From Chitinivibrio alkaliphilus ACht1 (GTDB taxonomy: Bacteria; Fibrobacterota; Chitinivibrionia; Chitinivibrionales; Chitinivibrionaceae): a DNA stretch of 64,000 nt. Made by a program: the position numbers and the translations under genes. A model generated the notes under the pieces. That model was not told the origin of the DNA. It saw only the letters and a program-made list of their open reading frames with translations, and did not search any database. Positions 6,912 through 15,127 of this stretch are shown piece by piece. The DNA lies in assembly GCF_000474745.1 (NCBI RefSeq), contig NZ_ASJR01000010.1:1-64000 (forward strand), written 5' to 3'. Position 1 is the first letter of the stretch, and every line of letters starts with the position of its first letter.

Positions 6912-9158
6912 CTAAAACATTAAACTATCTGTATTCATAAACTCCGGAATGTCCGGACACAAGCCGACATTCTCCGTGTAAATATCATTATTTGTAAGAA
7001 TCCAGTATTGACCATCATCAAAGAGATCTTCCAGAACTCCGTCCTTTGCCAGATTCTCAAACATTCTCTTTCGCAGCTGAACAGAAAAGCGCTGAGCCCG
7101 TTTCTGCATCTCCCGCGGCAGAAAAGCAGCATCCTTGCTGCAATATTTTACTTTTTCTGACCAATCACGCAACTCCTGTATTACCTCAGCACCGTCAGTA
7201 CCATAGGGTACAATAATTGATTGAGTTGCCTCTTCGATAATCCTGAATTTTTCTGCCATATCTTTAAACTGAATCTTATCGGGAGCTGCACTCAGTAATG
7301 CCATTATCTCTTTTTTATCCAGTTTATTACCACTGTTTTGCTTGTTATAAAAATTTTGGAAATAGGTGGAAACTGATTCGATTGAGAGAATATCATCGGT
7401 ATATCTTTTCAAAATTCGCTTACCGGACTCAGCAGCGTGCCGTAAATGCCCGGGCGGTGGCGGTGTTTCACCATTAAAAACAAATACCTCTCCCTGTTTC
7501 AGCTTACCATTTCGGTTGCATCGTCCGGCAGCCTGCGCAATGGAATCAATCCCGGCAACAGCCCGATACACAACAGGAAAATCCACATCAACACCGGCTT
7601 CAATAAGCTGTGTACTCACCACGCGACAGGGTAAACCATCATCAAGGCGATTGCGAACAGTTTGCAGAATATCTTTCCGATGTTCCGGACACATCATGGT
7701 GGAAAGATGGAAACATTCATTTTTTTCCACATTCGTATCCGCAAGAGACTCCATAATATTACGGGCATCTTTCCGGGTATTAACAATGGCAAGCACCTGT
7801 TCCTGTTGAGCTAATCTCCGGGCAAGATCATCAACATTTAATAATTCTTCAAGATAAGATAGTTGTACCCGTTTGAAATCATTATATAATTTTTGCGGTT
7901 CCGGCATTATTTCACGTACATTCTGCAAAGCATCATTTTTCAGAAGTCTGGTGTCTGACAGAGTCGGCTGTGTTGCCGTACACAACACCGCAGAGCATCC
8001 ATAGGACTCTACCAATTCACGAATAACAGTAATGGAAGGTCTCAGATATTCAGGAGGAAACATTTGTGCTTCATCGAAAATAATGACACTATCTGCCACG
8101 TTGTGAAGCTTCCGACAGGCACTGCTTCTGTTACTGTAAAAAGATTCAAAAAATTGTACATTGGTAGTTACCACAATGGGAGCATCCCAGTTTTGTGAAC
8201 TTAAACGGTTTAAAGCAGTTTCCTTTTCCGGCTCAAGGTTATTGTGGTGTTCCAGTACATTCTCATCACCAAAAACAGTACGAAATACCTCTGCATTTTG
8301 TGTAATGATTGACGTATAGGGAATTACATAGATAACACGACGCAGATTATGTTTTACCGCATGATCCAGTGCAAAGGCCATGGAGGAAACGGTCTTTCCC
8401 CCACCGGTAGGTACTGTAAGCGAAAATAATCCGGAATCTCTTTTTGCAGCATCACGACACCACTCAAGAATTTGCATCCGTTTTGCATTAATTGATGAGT
8501 CAGCTTTAAACGTACTACGGATATACTGATTAAGCTGATGCTGAAGTTCAGTAACTGAGGCTCTCCGTACCTGTCGTTCCTTATTCTTTTCGGGAGCCAT
8601 AAAACGCTCTGTATCCAAAAAATCAGCATCAACCAAGCATGAGTAAAGCATTCGAATAAGAAATGGAAGCTGCAGTTTTCCTCTTTTATTCTTTATAGGT
8701 GTAAAATCTGAAATATTCAGATTCTTTGGAAGAACCATGTGCGGGAGATTTTCCCGGTAAGGCTCCAAAGATTTTGTTAACCTGTGACGCAGATCAGAAT
8801 TGGTGGAATCATGCCCGTTGGGAAGCCCGCCGTGATGTCCGACAATAAGATATGCCAAAACCGTTCCAATATCTTTGCCGTACTTTTCCACAAGATACTG
8901 AGCCCCCGCTGTTGAGTGATCCACATGCAAGGTTACATGAGCTTCCGGATCGTACCCACTTTGACTGGCAATCTTATTCTGAAAAGCCTCTGACGCCTTA
9001 CCAAAATCATGTGTAATTCCAGCAAGGTATGCAACCTTTCGCAATCCAAAAGGGGCTGCACATTGCTCTGCGATCTCTGCCACTCCCGCAAGATGCTCAC
9101 CCAACTCATGAATCTCCCATTCACCACTTTCATCCTGTCGTACATGTGCTAAAAGCAT
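6912..9158 (-). CDS. cas3: CRISPR-associated helicase-nuclease Cas3 (HD + SF2)
   Basis: This is the effector nuclease-helicase that degrades DNA marked by Cascade. The protein of about 748 residues has an N-terminal HD nuclease domain (GITHDFGKASEAF near residue 50, later VGHHGG). It is followed by an SF2 helicase with Walker A TVPTGGGKT near 250, Walker B IIFDEAQMF near 362, motif III LCTATQPT, and motif VI region QAAGRCNRNG. The Walker B box is DEAQ rather than DEAH. The ATG at 9158 follows GGGAG; a TTG directly before it is in frame. It is the first gene of the cas operon, whose promoter should lie in the 36-bp tandem duplication upstream. Confidence 0.96.
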   Translation of the reverse strand: MLLAHVRQDESGEWEIHELGEHLAGVAEIAEQCAAPFGLRKVAYLAGITHDFGKASEAFQNKIASQSGYDPEAHVTLHVDHSTAGAQYLVEKYGKDIGTVLAYLIVGHHGGLPNGHDSTNSDLRHRLTKSLEPYRENLPHMVLPKNLNISDFTPIKNKRGKLQLPFLIRMLYSCLVDADFLDTERFMAPEKNKERQVRRASVTELQHQLNQYIRSTFKADSSINAKRMQILEWCRDAAKRDSGLFSLTVPTGGGKTVSSMAFALDHAVKHNLRRVIYVIPYTSIITQNAEVFRTVFGDENVLEHHNNLEPEKETALNRLSSQNWDAPIVVTTNVQFFESFYSNRSSACRKLHNVADSVIIFDEAQMFPPEYLRPSITVIRELVESYGCSAVLCTATQPTLSDTRLLKNDALQNVREIMPEPQKLYNDFKRVQLSYLEELLNVDDLARRLAQQEQVLAIVNTRKDARNIMESLADTNVEKNECFHLSTMMCPEHRKDILQTVRNRLDDGLPCRVVSTQLIEAGVDVDFPVVYRAVAGIDSIAQAAGRCNRNGKLKQGEVFVFNGETPPPPGHLRHAAESGKRILKRYTDDILSIESVSTYFQNFYNKQNSGNKLDKKEIMALLSAAPDKIQFKDMAEKFRIIEEATQSIIVPYGTDGAEVIQELRDWSEKVKYCSKDAAFLPREMQKRAQRFSVQLRKRMFENLAKDGVLEDLFDDGQYWILTNNDIYTENVGLCPDIPEFMNTDSLMF

Positions 9159-9188
9159 CAATCACTCCCAGAAAAAGATATCTTAAGT

Positions 9189-9260
9189 AAGTATATACAT
9201 CCTGTGTGCCATATGATGTCTCTTAAGTATATACATCCTGTGTGTCATATGATGTCTCTA
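9189..9260. repeat. Tandem duplication of a 36-bp unit upstream of cas3
   Basis: The unit at 9189-9224 is repeated at 9225-9260 with two base differences. Each copy contains the palindromes GTATATAC and CATATG. It sits 30-100 bp upstream of the cas3 start, so it covers the likely cas promoter region and may be a duplicated operator. The regulator is unknown. Confidence 0.85.
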
Positions 9261-9625
9261 AAGAAAAATGTGTAAAAGTATGTCCATATATTACAATATA
9301 TTGATTGGCTGAACAGTAAAGAAGAAATACCTCAAACCTCCATTTTTTTCAAGAAAACAATAGCACCTCGAGTGCAAAAGTCGGGTTTACAAAACCCCCA
9401 CAAATGCATCACACTTTCCTCAAAAGTCGTACATACACAATAATTTACTGCTCATTTGTTTTTGTTTATCCCGTGTTATGCCTACGAAAAAACAACACAA
9501 TCACGCTCACAGAGCCGGACAAAAGGATTATGCAAAGCCAGGAAGAGTTACGCAAAGAATGTTTCATATCGATAAATGGTTATATTACCACGACCAATCC
9601 TAGTTATGAAAGAACGAGGTATGCC
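9261..9625. promoter_or_regulatory. Divergent intergenic region between cas3 and the metal operon
   Basis: AT-rich non-coding stretch. A reading frame extends upstream of the permease start to 9404, but it lacks a ribosome site and is not counted as coding. A short hairpin GGGTTT-ACA-AAACCC lies at 9383-9397. No cobalamin riboswitch landmarks were recognised despite the metal context. It should contain the promoter of the plus-strand metal operon, but no boxes are assigned. Confidence 0.5.
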
Positions 9626-11035
9626 ATGAAACAAAGTGTTGTAACCGTACTCCTGCTTCTTATATCCAGTGTGTCAATCACATGGGGACATGCACAAAGC
9701 TGGAATAATTTTGATGTCCACCTTGGAGGTGACTCTCTTGTTATAGAACTTGGCATTGTAAAGGAGGATTTGGTAAGCACCCTCAATATATTCCACAGCG
9801 GGGATATTGCCTGGAAAGAGCATACTCATGAAATTATGGAGTATCTTGACAGCACCGTTACTATTCAGATAAATGACAGGGAATACTCCCTTCATACTCT
9901 TTCACCCCGTATGAAGGAGGATACATCGGATATTCTAGGGCTTTTGCCTGTAAAACTTATCTATTCACCTCCCCGTAAGATACAAACCATTACTGTTACA
10001 CCCGATATTTTTTCCACGGGCCATGCCGATGTCCGATGGATGGTATCTTTTCGAGACTATAATAGAGAGTCCGTATTGTATCAAAGCAGTGGCAATGAAG
10101 AAACCCTGGTATATGACGCAGAAAAGGCTCTTTTACGGGATAGTGAGGGCTCTGTGGTGCGTTATGCTCAGGATGATACCTTTCTTAACCAAATGATCCG
10201 TACGGTTCGCATGGGGTTCAGTCAGGCTGGTGTTGAGCGGATGTTTGCCCAAAGTACCCATGGAAACTACATCTACATTTATCTCTTCCTTGCAATTATT
10301 ATCGGTGCCCTGCACGCCCTTTCACCGGGCCACGGCAAAGCCCTTATCGGTGCCTATATTGTAGGAAGCAGAGGATCGGTGAAGGATGCGCTCCTCCTTG
10401 GGGTTGTCACCACGGTGAGTCATACCTCCAGCGTTATTCTTCTGGGAGTGGTGCTTCTCCTTGTCTTTGGCACTACGATTCCCGATGGGGTCATTCCCTA
10501 TATAAGTCTCTTTTCCGGAACCGTTATTATTTTTATCGGCTCCTATCTTCTGGGAAAACGGGTACAGGATCTTTCCACCGACGGGCACAGTCACGATCAT
10601 GGACATAGTCACGATCATGGACATAGTCACGATCATGGACATAGTCACGATCATGGACATAGTCACGATCACGGGCACAGTCATGATCATGGGCATGAAC
10701 ATATCTCCCTTGAGACGATTCATAAAAAGGGCTTTTGGTCCAGTATTGCCATGGGGATCTCCGGTGGGCTTGTCCCCTGTCCGGCGGCATTGGTTATACT
10801 TTTTGTTGCCATCTCGGTACAGGAGCTTACCTTCGGACTTCTTCTCCTGCTGTTTTTTAGTATCGGTCTGGCCATTTCCCTTTCCACCATCGGGATTATC
10901 TTTTCACGAGGTATGAAGTATGCTGAACGCTATGATAAAAGCAATGTTATAGAGAAACTGCCCCTTCTTAGTGCCGGAATCATTATGATTCTGGGTCTTA
11001 TTATTGCGGGAAATGCCCTTATTCACATTATCTGA
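9626..11035 (+). CDS. NicO/RcnA-type nickel-cobalt permease with His-rich loop
   Basis: A membrane transporter of the high-affinity nickel-transport (NicO) superfamily. From the ATG at 9626 (after GAGG) the 469-residue protein starts with signal peptide MKQSVVTVLLLLISSVSITW. It then has a soluble domain of roughly 200 residues and a membrane domain opening with ALHALSPGHGKALIGAYIVG, whose HxxxxGHxK-like metal motif defines the family. Between membrane segments lies a loop of six GHSHDH units, a probable metal buffer. Further helices follow, including MGISGGLVPCPAALVI. The family includes importers and exporters. The adjacent ABC importer and TonB receptors favour a role in uptake, but this is inference. 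Confidence 0.88.
   Translation: MKQSVVTVLLLLISSVSITWGHAQSWNNFDVHLGGDSLVIELGIVKEDLVSTLNIFHSGDIAWKEHTHEIMEYLDSTVTIQINDREYSLHTLSPRMKEDTSDILGLLPVKLIYSPPRKIQTITVTPDIFSTGHADVRWMVSFRDYNRESVLYQSSGNEETLVYDAEKALLRDSEGSVVRYAQDDTFLNQMIRTVRMGFSQAGVERMFAQSTHGNYIYIYLFLAIIIGALHALSPGHGKALIGAYIVGSRGSVKDALLLGVVTTVSHTSSVILLGVVLLLVFGTTIPDGVIPYISLFSGTVIIFIGSYLLGKRVQDLSTDGHSHDHGHSHDHGHSHDHGHSHDHGHSHDHGHSHDHGHEHISLETIHKKGFWSSIAMGISGGLVPCPAALVILFVAISVQELTFGLLLLLFFSIGLAISLSTIGIIFSRGMKYAERYDKSNVIEKLPLLSAGIIMILGLIIAGNALIHII
10583..10690 (+). repeat. Six tandem 18-bp units encoding GHSHDH
   Basis: Six 18-bp units, nearly identical at DNA level (mostly GGACATAGTCACGATCAT), encode the His-rich loop of the NicO-type permease. 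Because the near-identity is at codon level too, the loop probably grew by recent slippage and may vary in length between strains. Confidence 0.95.
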
Positions 11036-11044
11036 GAGGATGTT

Positions 11045-12148
11045 ATGAGACAATTGCTACTGCTTATATTGCTCTTTATTTATGCGTGTACTCCTTCCAA
11101 TGATACGGAAGATACGTCACGCCGTATGGTAACTGATGCTTTGGGACGGGAGGTGACTATTCCCGCAGAGGTAAATCATATTATCTGTTCCGGTGCCGGT
11201 GCCCTGCGCTATGCCACCTATCTGGAACTTCAGGATATGGTGGTGGCCGTGGACAATGCGGAAAAAAGTGCCAATCCCGCCCTGGAAACACGCCCATACT
11301 CCATTGCCACTCCGCACTACAGGGACTTACCCCTTTTTGGGGAGTTTCGCGGGGCAGACAATCCGGAGCTGATTCTCTCCCTTGATCCCGCACCGGATGT
11401 CATCTTCAAAACCTATTCCGACATGGGACATTCCGTGCAGCGTCTGCAGGAACAAACGGGAATTCCCGTGGTTGCTTTGGAATATGGAGACCTTATGAGC
11501 GACCGGGAGTCTATGTATCAGGCCTTTCGTATCATGGGTGAGGTGGCACATAGTACAGAGCGGGCCGGGGAAGTTATCGACTTTTTTGAACAGCATCGCA
11601 CGGCTTTGTCAAACATGGACCTTTCCCGTGAGATTACACCCTTTCTTGCAGGCCTTTCATCGCGGGGAACCCACGGTTTTGTATCCACCTCTCCCGTCTA
11701 CACACCGTTTCTCCTTCTCGGGGTGGATAATATGGCCCAGAAAGGTCCGGGGATCATGGAAAATACCCGCCATACCCTTCTCTCAAAAGAGACCATCGCC
11801 CATGAGGATCCGGAAATTATCTTCCTGGATATCGCCTCAACACGAAACCCAGAGGGCGAAGGTAATGCCCTCTACGAGATGCAGACAGACCCCCTCTTTC
11901 GAAATCTTACGGCCGTGCAGGAAAACCAGGTTTATACGGTGATTCCTCATAACTCCTACACAACAAATCACGGTTCTGTTTTGGCAAATGCCTATTATAT
12001 TGCCCATGTTCTTGGTACAGATGTTGAGTATGATCCTGCTGAAAAAGCAGATGAGATATACTCTTTTCTTGTGGGAAAACCTGTATTTGAAGAGCTTAAC
12101 GAGGGCTTTGACAATCGGGCCTTCCGGAGGCTGCATGTGTCACAGTAA
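11045..12148 (+). CDS. ABC importer periplasmic binding lipoprotein (FecB/BtuF-like)
   Basis: Substrate-binding protein of the iron-complex/cobalamin class (Peripla_BP_2). The 367-residue precursor has a lipoprotein signal peptide with lipobox IYAC at residues 12-15, then a binding domain beginning TDALGREVTIPAEVNHIICS. Typical family segments follow, such as PELILSLDPAPDVIFK and SKETIAHEDPEIIFLDIAS. It starts 9 bp after the permease gene with a GAGAGGAT ribosome site and overlaps the next gene by 14 bp. The cargo (siderophore, corrinoid or another metal chelate) cannot be read from the sequence; the neighbours suggest a metal complex. Confidence 0.9.
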   Translation: MRQLLLLILLFIYACTPSNDTEDTSRRMVTDALGREVTIPAEVNHIICSGAGALRYATYLELQDMVVAVDNAEKSANPALETRPYSIATPHYRDLPLFGEFRGADNPELILSLDPAPDVIFKTYSDMGHSVQRLQEQTGIPVVALEYGDLMSDRESMYQAFRIMGEVAHSTERAGEVIDFFEQHRTALSNMDLSREITPFLAGLSSRGTHGFVSTSPVYTPFLLLGVDNMAQKGPGIMENTRHTLLSKETIAHEDPEIIFLDIASTRNPEGEGNALYEMQTDPLFRNLTAVQENQVYTVIPHNSYTTNHGSVLANAYYIAHVLGTDVEYDPAEKADEIYSFLVGKPVFEELNEGFDNRAFRRLHVSQ

Positions 12149-13211
12149 CCAGAAAACGCCCTCTGTGGGAGATACGTACGAAAGTTTCATTCGTAAAAAA
12201 AGGGTGGTACTTCTTATGGGAGTCGCCCTTTTGGCTCTTGTGGCAATAGCTTCCTGCGGTGTTGGATCGGTGCAGATCGGCCTTATGAATATCCTCACGG
12301 GAAACCTCACCCCAGCGCAGGAACGCATACTGCTTTATTCGCGTCTGCCCCGGGTAATAACCGCCATCTTTGCCGGTATGGCCCTCTCCCTGAGCGGCGC
12401 TGCCATGCAGTCGATACTGCGAAACCCCCTGGGATCACCCTTTACCCTCGGTATCTCCCATGCTGCTGCCTTCGGTGCAGCCCTTTCGGTACTTGTCCTG
12501 GGAAATTTTGTGCAGGCTGCGTCCAGCAAAGGAGTGATGCAGTGGATTGCCCCCTATATTATCACGATTTCCGCCTTCGGGGGGGCCATGATTGCCACGG
12601 CGGTGATACTCTTTGTATCCAAGGTGAAACGGGCATCTCCGGAGGTGATTGTCTTAACAGGGGTTGCCATCAGTTCCCTCTTTACGGCAGGGACCTCCTT
12701 TATGCAGTATTTTGCCGATGATACGGAGCTGGGGGCAATTGTCTTCTGGACCTTCGGTGATGTGGGTCGCAGTTCATGGTATGAGCTTGTTGCCATTATT
12801 GTCATTACCTGCCTTTCCCTGGTGTTTTTCTGGTGGAATCGGTGGAATTTCAACGCCCTGGAATCGGGAGATGAGACGGCAAAAAGCCTGGGAGTATCCG
12901 TGGAACGGGTGCGTCTTACGGGGATGCTCATGGCATCCCTTCTTACGGCGGTGGTGATTTCCTTTCTCGGGATTATCGGTTTTGTGGGGCTGGTCTGCCC
13001 CCATATTTCACGCCGCCTTATTGGCGAAGACTACCGTCACCTCATACCTTTTTCATGTCTTGCGGGGGCATTGCTCCTGATTTTAGCTGATACGGTGGCC
13101 CGTACCATTCTTGCGCCCCATGTCATCCCCGTGGCGATTATTACATCCTTTCTCGGGGCCCCCGTGTTTATTTACCTGCTTGTACGGAGGAACAGTGGAT
13201 TTACAGGTTAA
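12135..13211 (+). CDS. ABC importer permease, FecCD/BtuC family
   Basis: Inner-membrane permease that forms the channel for the binding lipoprotein. The 358-residue protein starts at ATG 12135 after CGGAGG and overlaps the previous gene. It has multiple hydrophobic helices and the family landmarks RLPRVITAIFAGMALSLSGA, RNPLGSPFTLGISHAAAFGA and, near the C-terminus, GIIGFVGLVCPHISRRLIG, which contains the coupling helix. Length and motifs are normal for FecCD. Confidence 0.94.
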   Translation: MCHSNQKTPSVGDTYESFIRKKRVVLLMGVALLALVAIASCGVGSVQIGLMNILTGNLTPAQERILLYSRLPRVITAIFAGMALSLSGAAMQSILRNPLGSPFTLGISHAAAFGAALSVLVLGNFVQAASSKGVMQWIAPYIITISAFGGAMIATAVILFVSKVKRASPEVIVLTGVAISSLFTAGTSFMQYFADDTELGAIVFWTFGDVGRSSWYELVAIIVITCLSLVFFWWNRWNFNALESGDETAKSLGVSVERVRLTGMLMASLLTAVVISFLGIIGFVGLVCPHISRRLIGEDYRHLIPFSCLAGALLLILADTVARTILAPHVIPVAIITSFLGAPVFIYLLVRRNSGFTG

Positions 13212-13992
13212 AAATCTTCAGTTTTCATACGGAACAGCGGAGGTCTTAAAAAAGATTGATTTCTCCGTAAAAGCCCACGAAATTGTGGCAATTCTTGGCC
13301 CCAACGGGGTAGGGAAAACCACTCTTTTAAAATGCATAAACTCCATCCACACTCCCCGGGGAGGAGATGTGATTCTTGATGGGCGTAATATTCTGAATCT
13401 CTCCCCCCGGGAGATTGCAAAAAAAATAGGCTACGTGGCGCAAAAAACATCTACGGCACGGGTAACCGTCTATGATGCTATTCTTCTGGGGAGATATCCC
13501 TATATTACCTGGCGGGTAACTCCGCGGGACAGGGAGATTGTGGATTCCATCATTGATAAGCTGCACCTGCGGGAATTTACCATGCGGTATATTGATGAGC
13601 TCAGTGGCGGAGAGCTTCAGAAGGTTGCCACGGCGCGGGCACTCGTGCAGGAGCCGGAAGTGCTTCTCCTTGATGAGCCCACAAGTAATCTCGATTTAAA
13701 AAATCAGTTTGACCTGCTCTCCTTTATCCGCAGGGTGGTGCGTCACCACGATGTTTCAGCCATTATCACCATGCACGACCTCAATATAGCCCTGCGCTAT
13801 GCCGACACCTTTCTTTTTGTAAAGGATGGAGAGATTTATTGTCATTGTAGCAAAGATGAAGTGACTGAAGAGATCATCAGCACAACCTATGATATTGCTA
13901 TTTCCCTTCATTATATAGACGGATATCCACTCATAGTACCCAAAGGAGATGTATATGCAGAAGATACAGACTGTTGCCGTAGCCACAGTTGA
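13195..13992 (+). CDS. ABC importer ATPase, FecE/BtuD family
   Basis: ATPase subunit of the metal-chelate importer. The likely start is GTG 13195, with CGGAGG just upstream and a 17-bp overlap with the permease gene. The 265-residue protein has Walker A GPNGVGKTT, Q-loop YVAQKTST, signature LSGGELQK, Walker B EVLLLDEPTSNLDL and the switch His in ITMHDLNIALRYAD. Its C-terminal 40 bases or so overlap the start of the TsaA-FmdE gene, so the whole set is a tightly packed operon. Confidence 0.94.
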   Translation: MDLQVKNLQFSYGTAEVLKKIDFSVKAHEIVAILGPNGVGKTTLLKCINSIHTPRGGDVILDGRNILNLSPREIAKKIGYVAQKTSTARVTVYDAILLGRYPYITWRVTPRDREIVDSIIDKLHLREFTMRYIDELSGGELQKVATARALVQEPEVLLLDEPTSNLDLKNQFDLLSFIRRVVRHHDVSAIITMHDLNIALRYADTFLFVKDGEIYCHCSKDEVTEEIISTTYDIAISLHYIDGYPLIVPKGDVYAEDTDCCRSHS

Positions 13993-14983
13993 AAACAAAT
14001 GTTCCACCGTGGAAGAGCTGCGGTCTCAGGATCGAACGCGCCTTGTATCAACCCTTCATTTTGATGAAGAGGTTGCTCAGGGGCTTTATAAAATTGAAGA
14101 AAACAGCCACCTGCAGGTTTTATTTAATTTCAGTGAGTCCGAAGGATATACCCTGGTGGGTAAACGCCTCCGGGACAGGGAGCTGGGCGTTTTTGCCTGT
14201 CGCACACCCTTTCGACCTTCCCCAATCGGCTCCACCGTTGTGGAACTCCTTGAGCGTCATGAAAACCGTCTTATTGTGCGGGGCCTTGATTGCCTCAACG
14301 GCACCCCTGTTCTGGATGTTAAGCCCTTTACAGCAGGTTTTGATTCTGCCCTGCGGACGGAGGGGGAAGAAATTCTCCTGAAGAAAAATCCCCGCAGAGA
14401 TATTGAGATGGACCTTGCACAAAATAATCTCCATAGCCTGCTCCTGGGTGCCGGACAGATACACGGGCATTTTTGTGGAGGTGTTTCCAGCGGGGTCATG
14501 GCGTCGGCATATGGTCTTTCTGAGCTGAAAAAACTGCAAAAAAACGCCGGAGTTGACGGATTGGAAAATATCCTTGCCATTATTGAAACAAACAGCTGTT
14601 TTGCCGACGGTGTGCAGTATGCGGCGGGGTGTTCCATTGGAAATAACGGCCTTGTCTATCGCGATTTTGGAAAAACTGCCGTTACCTTCCTTGTTCGCGA
14701 TAAGCAAGAAGTCTGTGCTGCTGTGCGGGTATCATCACGGGGAAACAGGATGGGCATACAGGAGCGCTACCCGGAATTTTCCAACCTTTTTCAGGAGGTG
14801 ATCGTACAGAGCAATCGAACTCCTGAAAAGGTGGCGGAGTTTAAACGCCTTTCCTGCGCCGTGAGTTTTGATATGCTTGATACTCCCTTTGAAGAGATGT
14901 TTCATCTGAAAATAAACCCGGAGGTGTATATTCCCGGCTTTGCCCCTATTAAAGACAGTAAAACATGCAAAAAAATGCGGTGA
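13955..14983 (+). CDS. TsaA/TrmO-like domain fused to FmdE-like domain
   Basis: A two-domain protein of about 342 residues. The N-terminal part (roughly 20-130) resembles the TsaA/YaeB/TrmO family: LGVFACRTPFRPSPIGSTVV and LDCLNGTPVLDVKPF are its signature segments, and members use SAM to modify a tRNA adenine in some bacteria. The C-terminal part (roughly 150-320) resembles FmdE: HGHFCGGVSSGVMAS, NSCFADGVQYAAGCSIGNNG and a GKTAVTF segment hold conserved His and Cys that could bind a metal. ATG 13955 is 7 bases after AAAGGAG; ATG 13949 is possible. FmdE-like proteins are not well understood. The position inside a metal uptake operon suggests metal handling or sensing. Confidence 0.85.
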   Translation: MQKIQTVAVATVENKCSTVEELRSQDRTRLVSTLHFDEEVAQGLYKIEENSHLQVLFNFSESEGYTLVGKRLRDRELGVFACRTPFRPSPIGSTVVELLERHENRLIVRGLDCLNGTPVLDVKPFTAGFDSALRTEGEEILLKKNPRRDIEMDLAQNNLHSLLLGAGQIHGHFCGGVSSGVMASAYGLSELKKLQKNAGVDGLENILAIIETNSCFADGVQYAAGCSIGNNGLVYRDFGKTAVTFLVRDKQEVCAAVRVSSRGNRMGIQERYPEFSNLFQEVIVQSNRTPEKVAEFKRLSCAVSFDMLDTPFEEMFHLKINPEVYIPGFAPIKDSKTCKKMR

Positions 14984-14990
14984 GAGCTGT

Positions 14991-15104
14991 ATGGAAACAA
15001 AGGCTGATGAAATGGGAGATGCTTTTTACTGCAAAGCCTGTTCGGGGAAATCATTTTATCAGCTTGACGGCACGGGTATTGTGTGTATACGGGAGGCGGA
15101 ATAA
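14991..15104 (+). CDS. 37-residue zinc-ribbon-like protein next to FmdE
   Basis: A short open frame starts 7 bases after the FmdE stop and encodes METKADEMGDAFYCKACSGK and then SFYQLDGTGIVCIREAE. The pattern FYCKAC, then about 14 residues, then VC resembles the small zinc ribbon that ends many FmdE proteins. It may be that ribbon encoded as a separate peptide, or the remnant of a once longer FmdE C-terminus. No strong ribosome site is seen; coupling to the FmdE stop is possible. Confidence 0.5.
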   Translation: METKADEMGDAFYCKACSGKSFYQLDGTGIVCIREAE

Positions 15105-15127
15105 TGCATAGAAAAGGAGAATTGGCA

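Noticed and set aside
9261-9625. Possible cobalamin or NiCo riboswitch ahead of the metal permease
   Set aside because: No B12-box or NiCo core landmarks were recognised; only a small 6-bp hairpin is present.
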